A stretch of DNA of 64,000 nucleotides from RZZS01 sp964491785. Lineage in GTDB: Bacteria; Pseudomonadota; Alphaproteobacteria; Micavibrionales; Micavibrionaceae. The translations under genes were made by a program, and so were the position numbers. Positions 1-8,235 of the stretch are shown here, one piece after another. Position 1 is the first letter of the stretch. Each line of letters opens with the position of its first letter. The DNA lies in assembly GCA_964491785.1 (NCBI GenBank), contig CAZBGS010000002.1:124001-188000 (forward strand), written 5' to 3'. The notes under the pieces were generated by a model, which did not search any database, was not told the origin of the DNA, and saw only the letters and a program-made list of their open reading frames with translations.

Positions 1-57
1 ATGGAACGGCGGCGGCGTTTTCTCATTCACGGCATACGCGAGTACACGCGTACAAAA

Positions 58-633
58 TCAGTCGAACTCCGCCAGCAGCCTGTCGATATCTTCCTGAGAC
101 ACCGCCTTGTCCGGCAACTGAGGGCCGCTCATCAAAGCCTCAGCCGGGGGCTGCCACTGTTCGCCGGCAGATTCGCCCGGGCCAAAGGCCTCGAGAATTC
201 TTTCTACCTTGCGATCTATTTCCTTCAGGGCATTTACCACCTTGGTTATTCTCTGGCCAGTGATGTCCTGGAACGAACATGCCTCATATATTTTTGTGAC
301 CTGCTCGGTCAAATGGTCGCCTGACTCGCCGCCAACAACGGCGCCAAGCTTCTCAATCTCTTCGCATGCATCCATGATGCTTCCGGTGGCTTCAGCCGTC
401 GACCTGACGATGGCATCGAGTTCGTCGGTCGCGTTTGGAATATGATGCTGCCTGATCTCCTCCGGATTCGTGGATACTTCCTTGCGCAGTTCTTCGATCA
501 GTTGGTGGAGACTTTGCATTTCGGCATAAAGCGAATCGCGGGAGACAATGACCTTGGCATCCTCAACCTTGCGGATCACCGAATTGATAATACTGACAAC
601 CTGTTCACGCCTGTATTGTTTGGAAGCTTCCAT
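58..633 (-). CDS. cheZ: CheZ-type protein phosphatase
   Basis: This is a 191-residue protein resembling the CheZ family, which dephosphorylates CheY-P and so resets flagellar motor switching. It is mostly helical. A central stretch near residues 100-145 carries the CSFQDITGQRI motif, which in CheZ holds the catalytic glutamine (Q in FQDxTGQ). The extreme C-terminus, SQEDIDRLLAEFD, is the short amphipathic CheY-binding peptide seen in CheZ and, in related form, in FliM and FliN. The gene lies 36 bp downstream of cheY on the same strand, so the two are probably co-transcribed. What is seen: motif, length and context. Inferred: phosphatase activity on the adjacent CheY. The reading frame is complete. 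Confidence 0.9.
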   Translation of the reverse strand: MEASKQYRREQVVSIINSVIRKVEDAKVIVSRDSLYAEMQSLHQLIEELRKEVSTNPEEIRQHHIPNATDELDAIVRSTAEATGSIMDACEEIEKLGAVVGGESGDHLTEQVTKIYEACSFQDITGQRITKVVNALKEIDRKVERILEAFGPGESAGEQWQPPAEALMSGPQLPDKAVSQEDIDRLLAEFD

Positions 634-669
634 TTTCTTACCCTGATATGTCTAGCTGGTTTCTTTTCG

Positions 670-1062
670 TTAGTTTAAAGGCCCGAGAACGCTTTCGATC
701 TTGGTTTTCAATGTCTCGGCGTTAAAGGGTTTGACGATATAGTTGTTAACCCCGGCCTGTTTGGCGGCAATCACGTTTTCCGTTTTGGATTCGGCAGTCA
801 CCATGATGAACGGGATTTTATTGTAATTCTCGTTCGAAGCTCTGACTTTCTGCAATAACTCGAGTCCGGTCATCGGCTCCATGTTCCAGTCGGAGATGAC
901 CAGTCCGTAATCCTTCTTCTGAAGCATATGGAAAGCCATGGAGCCATCAGTCGCCTCATCGACATTATTAAAACCGACTTGCTTCAGAAGGTTTTTAATG
1001 ATCCGCAACATGGTCTGATAATCATCAACAATCAGAATGTTAATATTTTTATCCGCAGGCAC
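670..1062 (-). CDS. cheY: CheY single-domain response regulator
   Basis: This 130-residue protein consists of one receiver domain. The acidic pair D13-D14, the phospho-acceptor D58 (VISDWNMEP), T89 (MVTAES) and K111 (IVKPF) are all in the canonical CheY places. It should carry the chemotaxis signal to the FliM/FliN switch encoded nearby. The start is a GTG, supported by an AGGAG Shine-Dalgarno sequence seven bases upstream; no ATG lies near the domain start. It is followed by cheZ on the same strand. It is a stand-alone receiver, as expected for a motor-binding CheY, and it shows no output domain. Confidence 0.93.
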   Translation of the reverse strand: MPADKNINILIVDDYQTMLRIIKNLLKQVGFNNVDEATDGSMAFHMLQKKDYGLVISDWNMEPMTGLELLQKVRASNENYNKIPFIMVTAESKTENVIAAKQAGVNNYIVKPFNAETLKTKIESVLGPLN

Positions 1063-1141
1063 CTGCTATCTCCTGGTTAGACATCTAAAAAACCGGTTTT
1101 ATTATCAGGGTAAAAAGTTAACCATGACCTAACAAACCATA

Positions 1142-1167
1142 GAATGCCACAGACGCCTGCGGCATTC
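1142..1167 (-). terminator. Hairpin downstream of motE (possible terminator)
   Basis: GAATGCC-A-CAG / CTG-C-GGCATTC form a stem of about ten pairs with one mismatch and a four-base loop, between motE and cheY. On the minus strand it follows motE, but the downstream sequence is only moderately T-rich, so it may be a weak terminator or merely an intercistronic hairpin. The remaining intergenic sequence (1063-1245) shows no other recognisable signal. Confidence 0.4.
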
Positions 1168-1245
1168 CAGTGGGCAATATAACTTATTATTTTATGCAGG
1201 ATTCATTCTACTTGTGAATTGGCAACAGATTTTTTCAAAAGCTGG

Positions 1246-1962
1246 TTAATGAGAAATATTCGGTAGCTGCTTTTGTTGCGCGAGCAAAATGGTAATCGCC
1301 TGTGCCCGATCGGGATTCATATCGGCAAGAATGGGCGAGAGTTTGCGTTCGCTCATGCGGGCGACCACCTCGACCAGCACGTCGATGTCCAGGGAATTAA
1401 AGATTCTTGCCGCATCGCCTGATTTCATACCTTCATAGATCTTGACGAGGCTCATTATCCTCGCCTCTTCCTCGGCGGATTGCTTTTGCAGCAATGCCTC
1501 GATCTCGCCGCGCAGGATCTGAAGTTCGCGGTATTTCTGGTCGAGTTCCTGCTCCGCCGCCTTCAGCAGAGCCTCCCTTGCCATCATGTCCTTTTCCCTT
1601 TTTTCTATGATTTTACGACGTTCGGCGAGGTCGGTGAAAAGTTTCATGTCGACACCTGATTCCGAGAAGTCGGTTTCAGCGGCGTCGCGCCATTCGACTT
1701 TCTCCCCGGCTTTAGGGGCTTGCGGCTCCCCGGGGGAAGCTATTTCTGGTTTGGCCGGGACTTCCGGTGCTGCTGCCGCGGCGGCGGCTGTCTCCGCCCT
1801 GACGTTGAGGTGCGGCGGCTCCGCCTCTACCTCATGCTGCGCGAGGGCGGAACCTGCCAGTTCCGAGAAGCCTCCGGCGACCTCTCCCAGCCTCACTGCG
1901 AAAGAGATGCTTGCAACGATGATCAGTAAAGGGATGATACGGATGCGGCGCAATACGGTCAT
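1246..1962 (-). CDS. motE: MotE-family flagellar motility protein
   Basis: This 238-residue protein has an N-terminal membrane/signal segment (about residues 7-24), an Ala/Pro-rich linker, a long charged coiled coil (about 105-170) and a C-terminal MgtE-N-like helical domain (about 170-230, containing DAARIFNSLD and ADMNPDRAQAI). This arrangement is that of alphaproteobacterial MotE, known in Sinorhizobium as a periplasmic chaperone for a motor-associated protein. It overlaps the upstream DUF6468 gene by one base (TAATG), so it is translationally coupled to the fliL-fliM transcript. Function here is assigned by family architecture and operon position; the C-terminal domain could be misread as part of a magnesium transporter, but there are no transport helices. 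Confidence 0.82.
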   Translation of the reverse strand: MTVLRRIRIIPLLIIVASISFAVRLGEVAGGFSELAGSALAQHEVEAEPPHLNVRAETAAAAAAAPEVPAKPEIASPGEPQAPKAGEKVEWRDAAETDFSESGVDMKLFTDLAERRKIIEKREKDMMAREALLKAAEQELDQKYRELQILRGEIEALLQKQSAEEEARIMSLVKIYEGMKSGDAARIFNSLDIDVLVEVVARMSERKLSPILADMNPDRAQAITILLAQQKQLPNISH

Positions 1963-2624
1963 TATTTACCCTTCTTCCTGCGCTTTTCCATCAGCGCCGC
2001 GTAAAGATCCTTTTCGGCGCGCGTCCGTAATCCCTGACCGTCATTTCCGCTTTCCGGCCAGAACTCCTCGGCGGGTATCTCGCCTGGCGTCTCTCCGCGA
2101 TCGTAATCGCGGTCGCGGATCGCAAAAGGATTTGGAGGGGAGGATACAGCCTTTGCGCTCTCCTCTTTCCTTTCTTTTCCTGCCTTTAGAACTGCTTTGG
2201 GCGCCTCGGGTTTGCGGAATATCCGCTCCAGGGAGGGGTCGGAGAAATATGCCTCTTCTTCCGCATGCATGGCCGCGTTTTGAGGGGATTTTGCGCTGCC
2301 GCCGCGCTCGGCAAGATTTTCCAGACGCCGGGCCAGATTGTCGCCGGCCTCGTTAATGAATTGCAATTCTTCGGACAGGGATCTTGCCTGATTAATCGTT
2401 TCCTGAAGCTCCCTGCCCGATTCTCTGGCCGTTACCCCCAGTCCGGAAATTGCTTGCTCAGCCCGGGTTATGCTGAGCGAGAGCTTCTCCAGCATGGACG
2501 AGAGTTCCTTGCGGCTGTCGCGAAAAGTCTTCAAGCCATTTGAAAGTCTGACTGAATAAAAGATAGTGGCGCCCAGAAGAACGAGTATCGCGACGTCTAG
2601 AAAAACCGCGAAAATTTCTGTCAT
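1962..2624 (-). CDS. DUF6468 flagellar-locus membrane protein
   Basis: This 220-residue protein has one N-terminal transmembrane helix (about residues 5-24) followed by a heptad-rich coiled coil (about 28-110) and a charged, Pro-rich tail. Proteins of this type are found in alphaproteobacteria between fliM and motE and carry the DUF6468 domain; no biochemical role is established. Its start codon overlaps the fliM stop as ATGA and its stop overlaps the motE start, so the three are tightly coupled. A structural or stabilising role at the motor is inference from this constant position. Confidence 0.8.
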   Translation of the reverse strand: MTEIFAVFLDVAILVLLGATIFYSVRLSNGLKTFRDSRKELSSMLEKLSLSITRAEQAISGLGVTARESGRELQETINQARSLSEELQFINEAGDNLARRLENLAERGGSAKSPQNAAMHAEEEAYFSDPSLERIFRKPEAPKAVLKAGKERKEESAKAVSSPPNPFAIRDRDYDRGETPGEIPAEEFWPESGNDGQGLRTRAEKDLYAALMEKRRKKGK

Positions 2625-3748
2625 CCGTTATTGTCCTCCGCAGGGGGTATGTATCGCTCGATACGCAGGGCGATGTGATCCTGTTTCTGGCCGACCGGCC
2701 CGAGGAACATCGGGAACGTGCCGCAGCGCAATTCCAGCCAGTCGTCAACTCTGGTGGGGAAGATTATCTGGGTTCCCGGTTTCCAGTTAAGAATTTCATG
2801 CAAGGGGACGGTCACCTCGCCAAGCACCGCGCTCAAGTGAACTTCGGTTTTGTACAGCTCGCTGGTCAGGTGGTTTTCCCAGATGGAATCGCGCCCGAAT
2901 TTTTCCCCCATGAACATCTGGAGCAGAAGTTCGCGGATAGGTTCGAGGGTGGCGTAGGGGATAAGAATTTCGATGCGGCCTCCGCGATCGCCCATATCAA
3001 CCCTCAGCCTTGCGAGGACGCAGGCGTTACCACTTTGGGAGATGGTGGCGAATCTCGGGTTCGTTTCCATGCGCTCAAGCGAGAAGCTTACCGGAGATAG
3101 AGGGTCAAAGGCCGAAGACAAATCGCTTAAGGCGACCTGCACCATTTTTTCCACCAGTTTCGTTTCGATGGTGGTGTAGGGACGCCCCTCGACACGGATA
3201 GCGGGGGTGCCCTTGCGGCCGCCCAGCAGGACGTCGACTATAGAATAAATAAGGGCGCTGTCGGTAACCATCAGGCCGTGGTTGTCCCATTCCTCGGCCT
3301 TGAATACGGTAAGCATTGCCGGCAGCGGGATGGAATTCATGTAATCGCCGAAGCGGACGGTCGATACCTGGTCGAGGCTGACCTCGACGTTATCGGAAGT
3401 AAGGTTGCGAAGGCTGGTGGACATCAGGCGCACAAGACGGTCGAAGACGATATCGAGCATCGGAAGACGCTCATAATTGACCATCGCCGAATTGATCAGC
3501 GCCATGACTCCGGACATCTCGCCGGCAGCGCCTTCGTCGTCAAAGCCCAGAAGCGAATCGATTTCTTCCTGGTTGAGGATGCGCGTGCCGCCCTCCTCGT
3601 CCAGCATTGCATCGAAACCGGGGACAGCGTCGGCGCCGGCGGGAGCATTACCCGCAGCTTCGGAAGAATCGCCGGCCATGGCTTCCCACTCAGCCATCAT
3701 GGCCTTCTCTTCCTCGCTCATCTTTTCTACTTCTTGTGTATCACTCAT
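2621..3748 (-). CDS. fliM: Flagellar motor switch protein FliM
   Basis: This is a 375-residue FliM, the C-ring component that binds phosphorylated CheY and, with FliG and FliN, sets rotation direction. The CheY-binding peptide is present as LNQEEIDSLLGF, but it lies at residues 58-69 after an acidic Ala/Glu/Met-rich extension rather than at the extreme N-terminus. The middle domain (about 85-270) and C-terminal SpoA domain (about 290-365) follow. The ATG at 3748 is preferred over a TTG three codons upstream; no strong Shine-Dalgarno sequence decides it. The gene is 111 bp downstream of fliL and overlaps the next gene by four bases. Confidence 0.96.
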   Translation of the reverse strand: MSDTQEVEKMSEEEKAMMAEWEAMAGDSSEAAGNAPAGADAVPGFDAMLDEEGGTRILNQEEIDSLLGFDDEGAAGEMSGVMALINSAMVNYERLPMLDIVFDRLVRLMSTSLRNLTSDNVEVSLDQVSTVRFGDYMNSIPLPAMLTVFKAEEWDNHGLMVTDSALIYSIVDVLLGGRKGTPAIRVEGRPYTTIETKLVEKMVQVALSDLSSAFDPLSPVSFSLERMETNPRFATISQSGNACVLARLRVDMGDRGGRIEILIPYATLEPIRELLLQMFMGEKFGRDSIWENHLTSELYKTEVHLSAVLGEVTVPLHEILNWKPGTQIIFPTRVDDWLELRCGTFPMFLGPVGQKQDHIALRIERYIPPAEDNNG

Positions 3749-3859
3749 CGAATTCAAGAATATCAGACTGATGTTAGTTTCGGTTTAACAGCGCCGGCAG
3801 ATTATCAAGCAAGACCCGTGCCGTTTCCGGTATCAGGCAGGGCCGCGGGTCGCTGACGC

Positions 3860-4462
3860 CTATTGTATCAAAATTTCCTGAAACAGCACATCCTTGACTT
3901 CAACCGGGAAAGCGGCGGCGTTTACGCGGGCCAGAAGTTCTATCTGAAGGCGGTAAATACCGGCAGAGCCGCGAAGATCCTTTTCCCGAAGCTCTCTCAG
4001 GTAAGTCTGGAACTGGTCGATAACGCGCGGCATCACGGCCTTCACCGCCTCGACATCCGCCTCGCTCTGCATCTCAAGCTGGACGCGGAGGCGCAAATAT
4101 CTCGGCTGGCCGTTCTGAGTGTTCAGGTTAACAAGGATGTCCGGCATAGGCAAAAAATGCGCGCCGGGAATCGTCGCGGCGGACTTGTCCTTGCCGTGGG
4201 AATCCTTGCCATGAGAGTCCTTGCCGTGAGATGCCGCAGCGCCGTGGCTTTCTGCCGATTCCTCTTTGGGCGCCAGAATTTTGTCCAAGGTGCCTGAAAA
4301 GTACAGCCCTGACCCTGCCCCCAAAAGAATGAAGATCGGCAACATCACGAAAAGGATGATTTTTTTCGCATTGAATTTTGAACCGCCAGCCGATTCTTCC
4401 GCGGGAGCCTCGCCATCCTCGGAGAGACTTGCATCAACCTTGCTTTTTTCCACTTCAGCCAT
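3860..4462 (-). CDS. fliL: Flagellar basal body-associated protein FliL
   Basis: This 200-residue protein has an acidic cytoplasmic N-terminus, one transmembrane helix (about residues 34-54) and a periplasmic C-terminal FliL domain (about 105-200, ending in VLFQEILIQ). FliL sits around the stator at the motor. Between helix and domain is a His/Lys/Asp/Ser-rich linker with three SHGKD units, encoded by near-identical 15-base repeats. It heads the minus-strand group fliL-fliM-DUF6468-motE and is divergent from flgF, sharing a 240-bp regulatory region. Confidence 0.93.
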   Translation of the reverse strand: MAEVEKSKVDASLSEDGEAPAEESAGGSKFNAKKIILFVMLPIFILLGAGSGLYFSGTLDKILAPKEESAESHGAAASHGKDSHGKDSHGKDKSAATIPGAHFLPMPDILVNLNTQNGQPRYLRLRVQLEMQSEADVEAVKAVMPRVIDQFQTYLRELREKDLRGSAGIYRLQIELLARVNAAAFPVEVKDVLFQEILIQ

Positions 4463-4644
4463 GCCTGCTACCGTTCATAAAGATATCGGCCTAGGTTAGC
4501 ACTTAACATTGCGAGAAAAAAGCCGCTCGTTTCAAGCTTGCGCATAAAAGGACTGCAGGCACCCCGCTTTTCCACAGATGAATTACAGCTTCGGCCCGCT
4601 TGCTGCCGGTGACAGGTGACTGAAATCCCGGGACTTTACAAAAC

Positions 4645-4659
4645 TGGCATGAAGCGTGC
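4645..4659 (+). promoter_or_regulatory. Sigma-54 promoter of flgF operon
   Basis: TGGCATGAAGCGTGC has the invariant GG and GC separated by ten bases and differs from the TGGCAC-N5-TTGC consensus only mildly. Transcription would start near 4671, about 33 bases before the flgF start codon. Confidence 0.7.
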
Positions 4660-4703
4660 ATTGGCCTCCAGGGAAGATTTTTCGTGGTTCAAGGAAAAAG
4701 GTA

Positions 4704-5423
4704 ATGGAAAACCCGATTTACATAGGCCTTTCCCGGCAAATGGTGTTGCAGACCCAGATGGATATGGTGTCCAACAATATCGCCAATATGAACACCCCCG
4801 GATATCGCGCCCAGAATCTTGTCTTTATCGAACAAATTTCCGCTCCGAAAGGTGGAGACGATCCGCTGTCCATGGTTATGGACTACGGGCAGTTTCACGT
4901 CACAAAACCCGGCCCGGTAAAAATTACCAGCAACCCGCTGGATCTGGCGCTGGTGGGGCCAGGATATTTCACGGTGCAAGGGCCTGACGGCCCAAGATAT
5001 ACGAGAGCCGGGAATTTTGAGCTCAATGTTCTGGGCGAACTGGTAACTCCTGCCGGGTATCCTGTATCGGGCGCAGGAGGCGGAAGCATTATCATCCCCG
5101 ACAGCGCCGGGCGGGTGACAATCTCGGCCGACGGTACGATATCGGGCAACGAGGGCGAAATCGGCAAGCTGATGATCGTCGAGTTCGAGAACCAGCAAAC
5201 ATTGAATCCAGAAGGTGACAATCTCTATGCCTCATCCGAGCAGGGGATCCCTTCGGAAAAGACGAGCGTGACACAAGGCGCGCTGGAGGGCTCCAACGTG
5301 CAGCCGGTACAGGAGATGAGCGAGATGATCAGGATCCTGCGCGAATATCAGATGCTGGCGCGGTCGCTACAGAACGAGCATGACCGCCAGCGCACGGTAA
5401 TACAACGTTTAACCCAGAAATAA
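4704..5423 (+). CDS. flgF: Flagellar basal-body rod protein FlgF
   Basis: This 239-residue protein is a proximal/distal rod component. It starts MENPIYIGLSRQ and contains the N-terminal rod motif MDMVSNNIANMNTPGYRA (about residues 17-34), a mid-region GPGYFTVQG and a C-terminal coiled-coil stretch with EMIRILREYQ, as in FlgF and FlgG. The ATG at 4704 is chosen over one 48 bases upstream because it has an AAGGAAAAAGG Shine-Dalgarno region and gives the family-typical N-terminus. It is first in flgF-flgG-flgA-flgH and lies behind a sigma-54 promoter-like site. Confidence 0.94.
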   Translation: MENPIYIGLSRQMVLQTQMDMVSNNIANMNTPGYRAQNLVFIEQISAPKGGDDPLSMVMDYGQFHVTKPGPVKITSNPLDLALVGPGYFTVQGPDGPRYTRAGNFELNVLGELVTPAGYPVSGAGGGSIIIPDSAGRVTISADGTISGNEGEIGKLMIVEFENQQTLNPEGDNLYASSEQGIPSEKTSVTQGALEGSNVQPVQEMSEMIRILREYQMLARSLQNEHDRQRTVIQRLTQK

Positions 5424-5438
5424 ACAAGGAAGAAGGAC

Positions 5439-6224
5439 ATGAGATCACTTGATATAGGCGCGACGGGAATGCTGGCCCAGCAGATGAACGTTGATGTCAT
5501 TTCAAACAACATCGCCAATATGTCCACCAACGGCTACAAGCGGCAGCGCGTGGATTTTCAGGATCTTATCTACCAAAACATAGACCGTCCGGGCTCTATA
5601 TCATCGCAGAACGGAACGGTTCTGCCCTCGGGTCTTCAACTCGGCCTTGGCGTCAGGGTGGCGTCGGTATACAGGATTCACGAGCAGGGGCCGCTACAGA
5701 CCACCGAAAACCCGTTCGACATGGCGATTACCGGCGAGGGTTACTTTCAGATTTCGATGCCCAACGGCGAGATCGGATATACACGATCCGGGGTGTTTCA
5801 GGTGAACGCCGACGGGGAAATCGTCAATACCAAGGGCTATCAGCTTGAACCGAACATCGTCATCCCGCAGGACGCCATTGACGTCGAGATAAATTCCAGC
5901 GGCGAGGTCTACGCCAAGCTTCAGGGACAGACGGATCTGGTAAATCTCGGGCAAATTCAGCTTGCGACTTTTGTTAACCCGGCAGGTCTCGAAGCGATCG
6001 GAGACAATCTGTTTGTCGAGACGGAAGCTTCCGGATCCCCGACGACGGGCAATCCCGGATCTGACAATTTCGGGATGCTGCAACAGGGGCTGCTTGAGCA
6101 ATCGAACGTCAATGTCGTAGAGGAGATCACTGCCCTGATCTCGGCGCAAAGGGCATATGAGATGAATTCAAATATCATCAGCACTTCGGACGATATGATG
6201 AACACTGTCAACCAGTTGCGTTAG
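5439..6224 (+). CDS. flgG: Flagellar basal-body distal rod protein FlgG
   Basis: This 261-residue protein has the usual FlgG length. It begins MRSLDIGATGMLAQQ, contains NNIANMSTNGYKRQR (about residues 25-39), GEGYFQISMPNGEIGYTRSG in the middle, and ends with the rod/hook signature SAQRAYEMNSNIIST. FlgG forms the distal rod that crosses the P and L rings, whose proteins FlgI and FlgH are also encoded in this window. It is 15 bp downstream of flgF with a good Shine-Dalgarno sequence (AGGAAGAAGG). Confidence 0.97.
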   Translation: MRSLDIGATGMLAQQMNVDVISNNIANMSTNGYKRQRVDFQDLIYQNIDRPGSISSQNGTVLPSGLQLGLGVRVASVYRIHEQGPLQTTENPFDMAITGEGYFQISMPNGEIGYTRSGVFQVNADGEIVNTKGYQLEPNIVIPQDAIDVEINSSGEVYAKLQGQTDLVNLGQIQLATFVNPAGLEAIGDNLFVETEASGSPTTGNPGSDNFGMLQQGLLEQSNVNVVEEITALISAQRAYEMNSNIISTSDDMMNTVNQLR

Positions 6225-6246
6225 GCGGATTAAAGGGAGCAGGAGA

Positions 6247-7221
6247 ATGAGCGATAAAATCAAAACCGGACTGATGCTGGGAGCAAGGATTCTGGTTTTC
6301 TTCCTTGCCCTGGCCGCAAGCTTCCTGATACTGGCGGCGGGGAAGAAAGCGTTCGCTTCATCCGTTTATCTGAAAAACTCGGCGATCCTGACAGAAAACG
6401 TCATTCGTCTGGGGGACATATTCGGCGGTCTCGATACCGGGGCCGACAAGGTGCTTGGCCCTGCCCCGCATCCGGGAAAGAACATAACCCTTGGCGCGCG
6501 GACACTGCTGAGAGTGGCCTTGGCGCTGGATCTGCCGTGGAGGCCGACCAGCGAGCAGGAGCAGATAGTCATCAAACGCGCCGCCACGGTGATCGACGAT
6601 GCCGTTCTGAAAGAAGTCATTGCAAGGCGCATAAGCGAGGAAAATCTCGTCAGCGGACAGTTCGACGTTCAGTTCGCGACTACCGCGAACGAGATTGTAA
6701 TTTCTCACGAACTGCCTCCCGAGGCGGAAGTAGTCAGTTTCAAATTTTCACCTCGTAACAACTGGTTCGAGGCGATTGTTGCGGCGCCGTCCGCAAGCAA
6801 TCCGGCAAGCCAGCGGCAGTTAACGGGGACAATTAAAAGAGTCGTGGAAGTACCTGTTTTGAAAGACAATATTCGCAACGGCGAGATTATAAGGGCTTCT
6901 GACCTTGAGACGGTTAAATTTTTCGAAGGCGAGATCCAGCACGACTATCTTCTGAAGACCGATGATCTGATCGGCATGACGCCAAGGCGCATGGTCATGG
7001 CCGGAAAGCCTGTGCGGAATATCGATCTTGAGGCTCCGAAACTGGTAGAGCGCGGCGACAAGGTGGTAATCGTGTTCGAAGAGGGCACGCTACGCCTGAC
7101 CGCCGAAGGCAGAGCTTTGCGGGCGGGGGCCAAGGGCGATTACATTAAAGTGGTCAACCGGAACTCCAGTCGCACCGTCGAAGGCGTAATCATCGGCGAG
7201 CGGATGATTACGGTCAGATAA
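6247..7221 (+). CDS. flgA: P-ring assembly chaperone FlgA
   Basis: This 324-residue periplasmic protein assists P-ring (FlgI) assembly. A long signal/membrane segment spans about residues 14-38. The C-terminal third (about 190-324) is the SAF/FlgA domain, recognisable from VPVLKDNIRNGEIIRASDL, GMTPRRMVMAGKPVRN and the terminal GVIIGERMITVR. It lies 22 bp after flgG in the same operon. The N-terminal half is longer than in short enteric FlgA proteins but typical of alphaproteobacteria. Confidence 0.93.
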   Translation: MSDKIKTGLMLGARILVFFLALAASFLILAAGKKAFASSVYLKNSAILTENVIRLGDIFGGLDTGADKVLGPAPHPGKNITLGARTLLRVALALDLPWRPTSEQEQIVIKRAATVIDDAVLKEVIARRISEENLVSGQFDVQFATTANEIVISHELPPEAEVVSFKFSPRNNWFEAIVAAPSASNPASQRQLTGTIKRVVEVPVLKDNIRNGEIIRASDLETVKFFEGEIQHDYLLKTDDLIGMTPRRMVMAGKPVRNIDLEAPKLVERGDKVVIVFEEGTLRLTAEGRALRAGAKGDYIKVVNRNSSRTVEGVIIGERMITVR

Positions 7222-7254
7222 CAGCGTCGCTGATCTGCGAGGAGGCAGAAAACA

Positions 7255-8007
7255 ATGTTGCGAACGAACAGAATCGAACTGGCGATAGGGATGAGCGCGC
7301 TTCTGTCACTTTCCGCCTGCGGCACCGCCGACCGGATAGCGAATATCGGGCGGGCTCCCGAGCTTACAAAGATCGAAAACCCCGTACTTGCGGAAGGCTA
7401 CAGGCCGGTAAGCCTGCCGATGCCGGCGCCGCAGGACAACACCCGCAAGCCTAACTCGCTGTGGGACGGGACAAGGAAAACCTTTTTCAAGGATCAGCGG
7501 GCCAGCGAGGTCGGCGACATCATTACGGTTCTTATCAAGATCAAGGATCAGGCCGAACTTGAAAATGCGAGTTCGAGATCGCGTTCAAGTTCGGAGGACG
7601 CGGGGCTTAACAATCTTCTTGGTTATGAGGCAAGCCTCGGGCGCATTCTTCCCGAAAGCATAGACAACACCTCGCTGGTCGAGGCGGAAGCCAAATCGGC
7701 CCACAAGGGAAGCGGTTCGATAGAGCGCGAGGAGAAAGTGGATATCAAGCTCGCGGCACTGGTCACGCAGATACTTCCCAATGGCAATATGGTCATTCAC
7801 GGGCGCCAGGAAGTGCGGGTGAATTTCGAGAAACGGATACTGGTAGTCGACGGCGTAATCAGGCCGCAGGACATTTCCATCGATAATTCAGTCTCTTCGG
7901 AGAAAATCGCCGAGGCCCGAATCGCCTATGGCGGCGAAGGGCATATCACCGACGTCCAGCAGCCCCGTTACGGCCAGCAACTGTATGACGTGATTTTCCC
8001 TTTCTAG
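7255..8007 (+). CDS. flgH: Flagellar L-ring protein FlgH
   Basis: This 250-residue outer-membrane lipoprotein forms the L ring. The lipobox LSAC puts the lipidated Cys at about residue 22. The family core is clear: SLWDGTRKTFFKDQRASEVG, GDIITVLI, and the C-terminal LVVDGVIRPQDIS and GHITDVQQPRYGQQLYDV. A GGAGG Shine-Dalgarno sequence precedes the ATG. It closes the flgF-G-A-H operon; the next gene starts 228 bp later. Confidence 0.97.
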   Translation: MLRTNRIELAIGMSALLSLSACGTADRIANIGRAPELTKIENPVLAEGYRPVSLPMPAPQDNTRKPNSLWDGTRKTFFKDQRASEVGDIITVLIKIKDQAELENASSRSRSSSEDAGLNNLLGYEASLGRILPESIDNTSLVEAEAKSAHKGSGSIEREEKVDIKLAALVTQILPNGNMVIHGRQEVRVNFEKRILVVDGVIRPQDISIDNSVSSEKIAEARIAYGGEGHITDVQQPRYGQQLYDVIFPF

Positions 8008-8235
8008 GATATTAGAATTATTGAAATAGTTTTTGTAAAAACGCTATGTCCCTAAATTTCAATAGAGGGGGATCATATAAACTTAATTCAGCCCGTTATA
8101 CCCGCCGGCAAGCCTTCGAAGGAGGATCCTGTAATAACCCCCGAAATAGTCTAGCCCTGCTTTCGCAGTGGAAACGCTGGCCTGACATGCCCGATAGACT
8201 TGCCCCCGTCTTGACGATGTGGCAGTCTCGAAACA

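Noticed and set aside
1..324. Plus-strand frame at the left edge
   Set aside because: It is opposite the C-terminal part of cheZ, which carries the conserved CheY-binding peptide; positions 1-57 beyond the cheZ stop show no signal that I can identify.
1246..1962. Magnesium transporter MgtE
   Set aside because: Only the small helical MgtE-N-like domain is shared. There are no transport helices or CBS domains, and the operon is flagellar, so MotE is the better reading.
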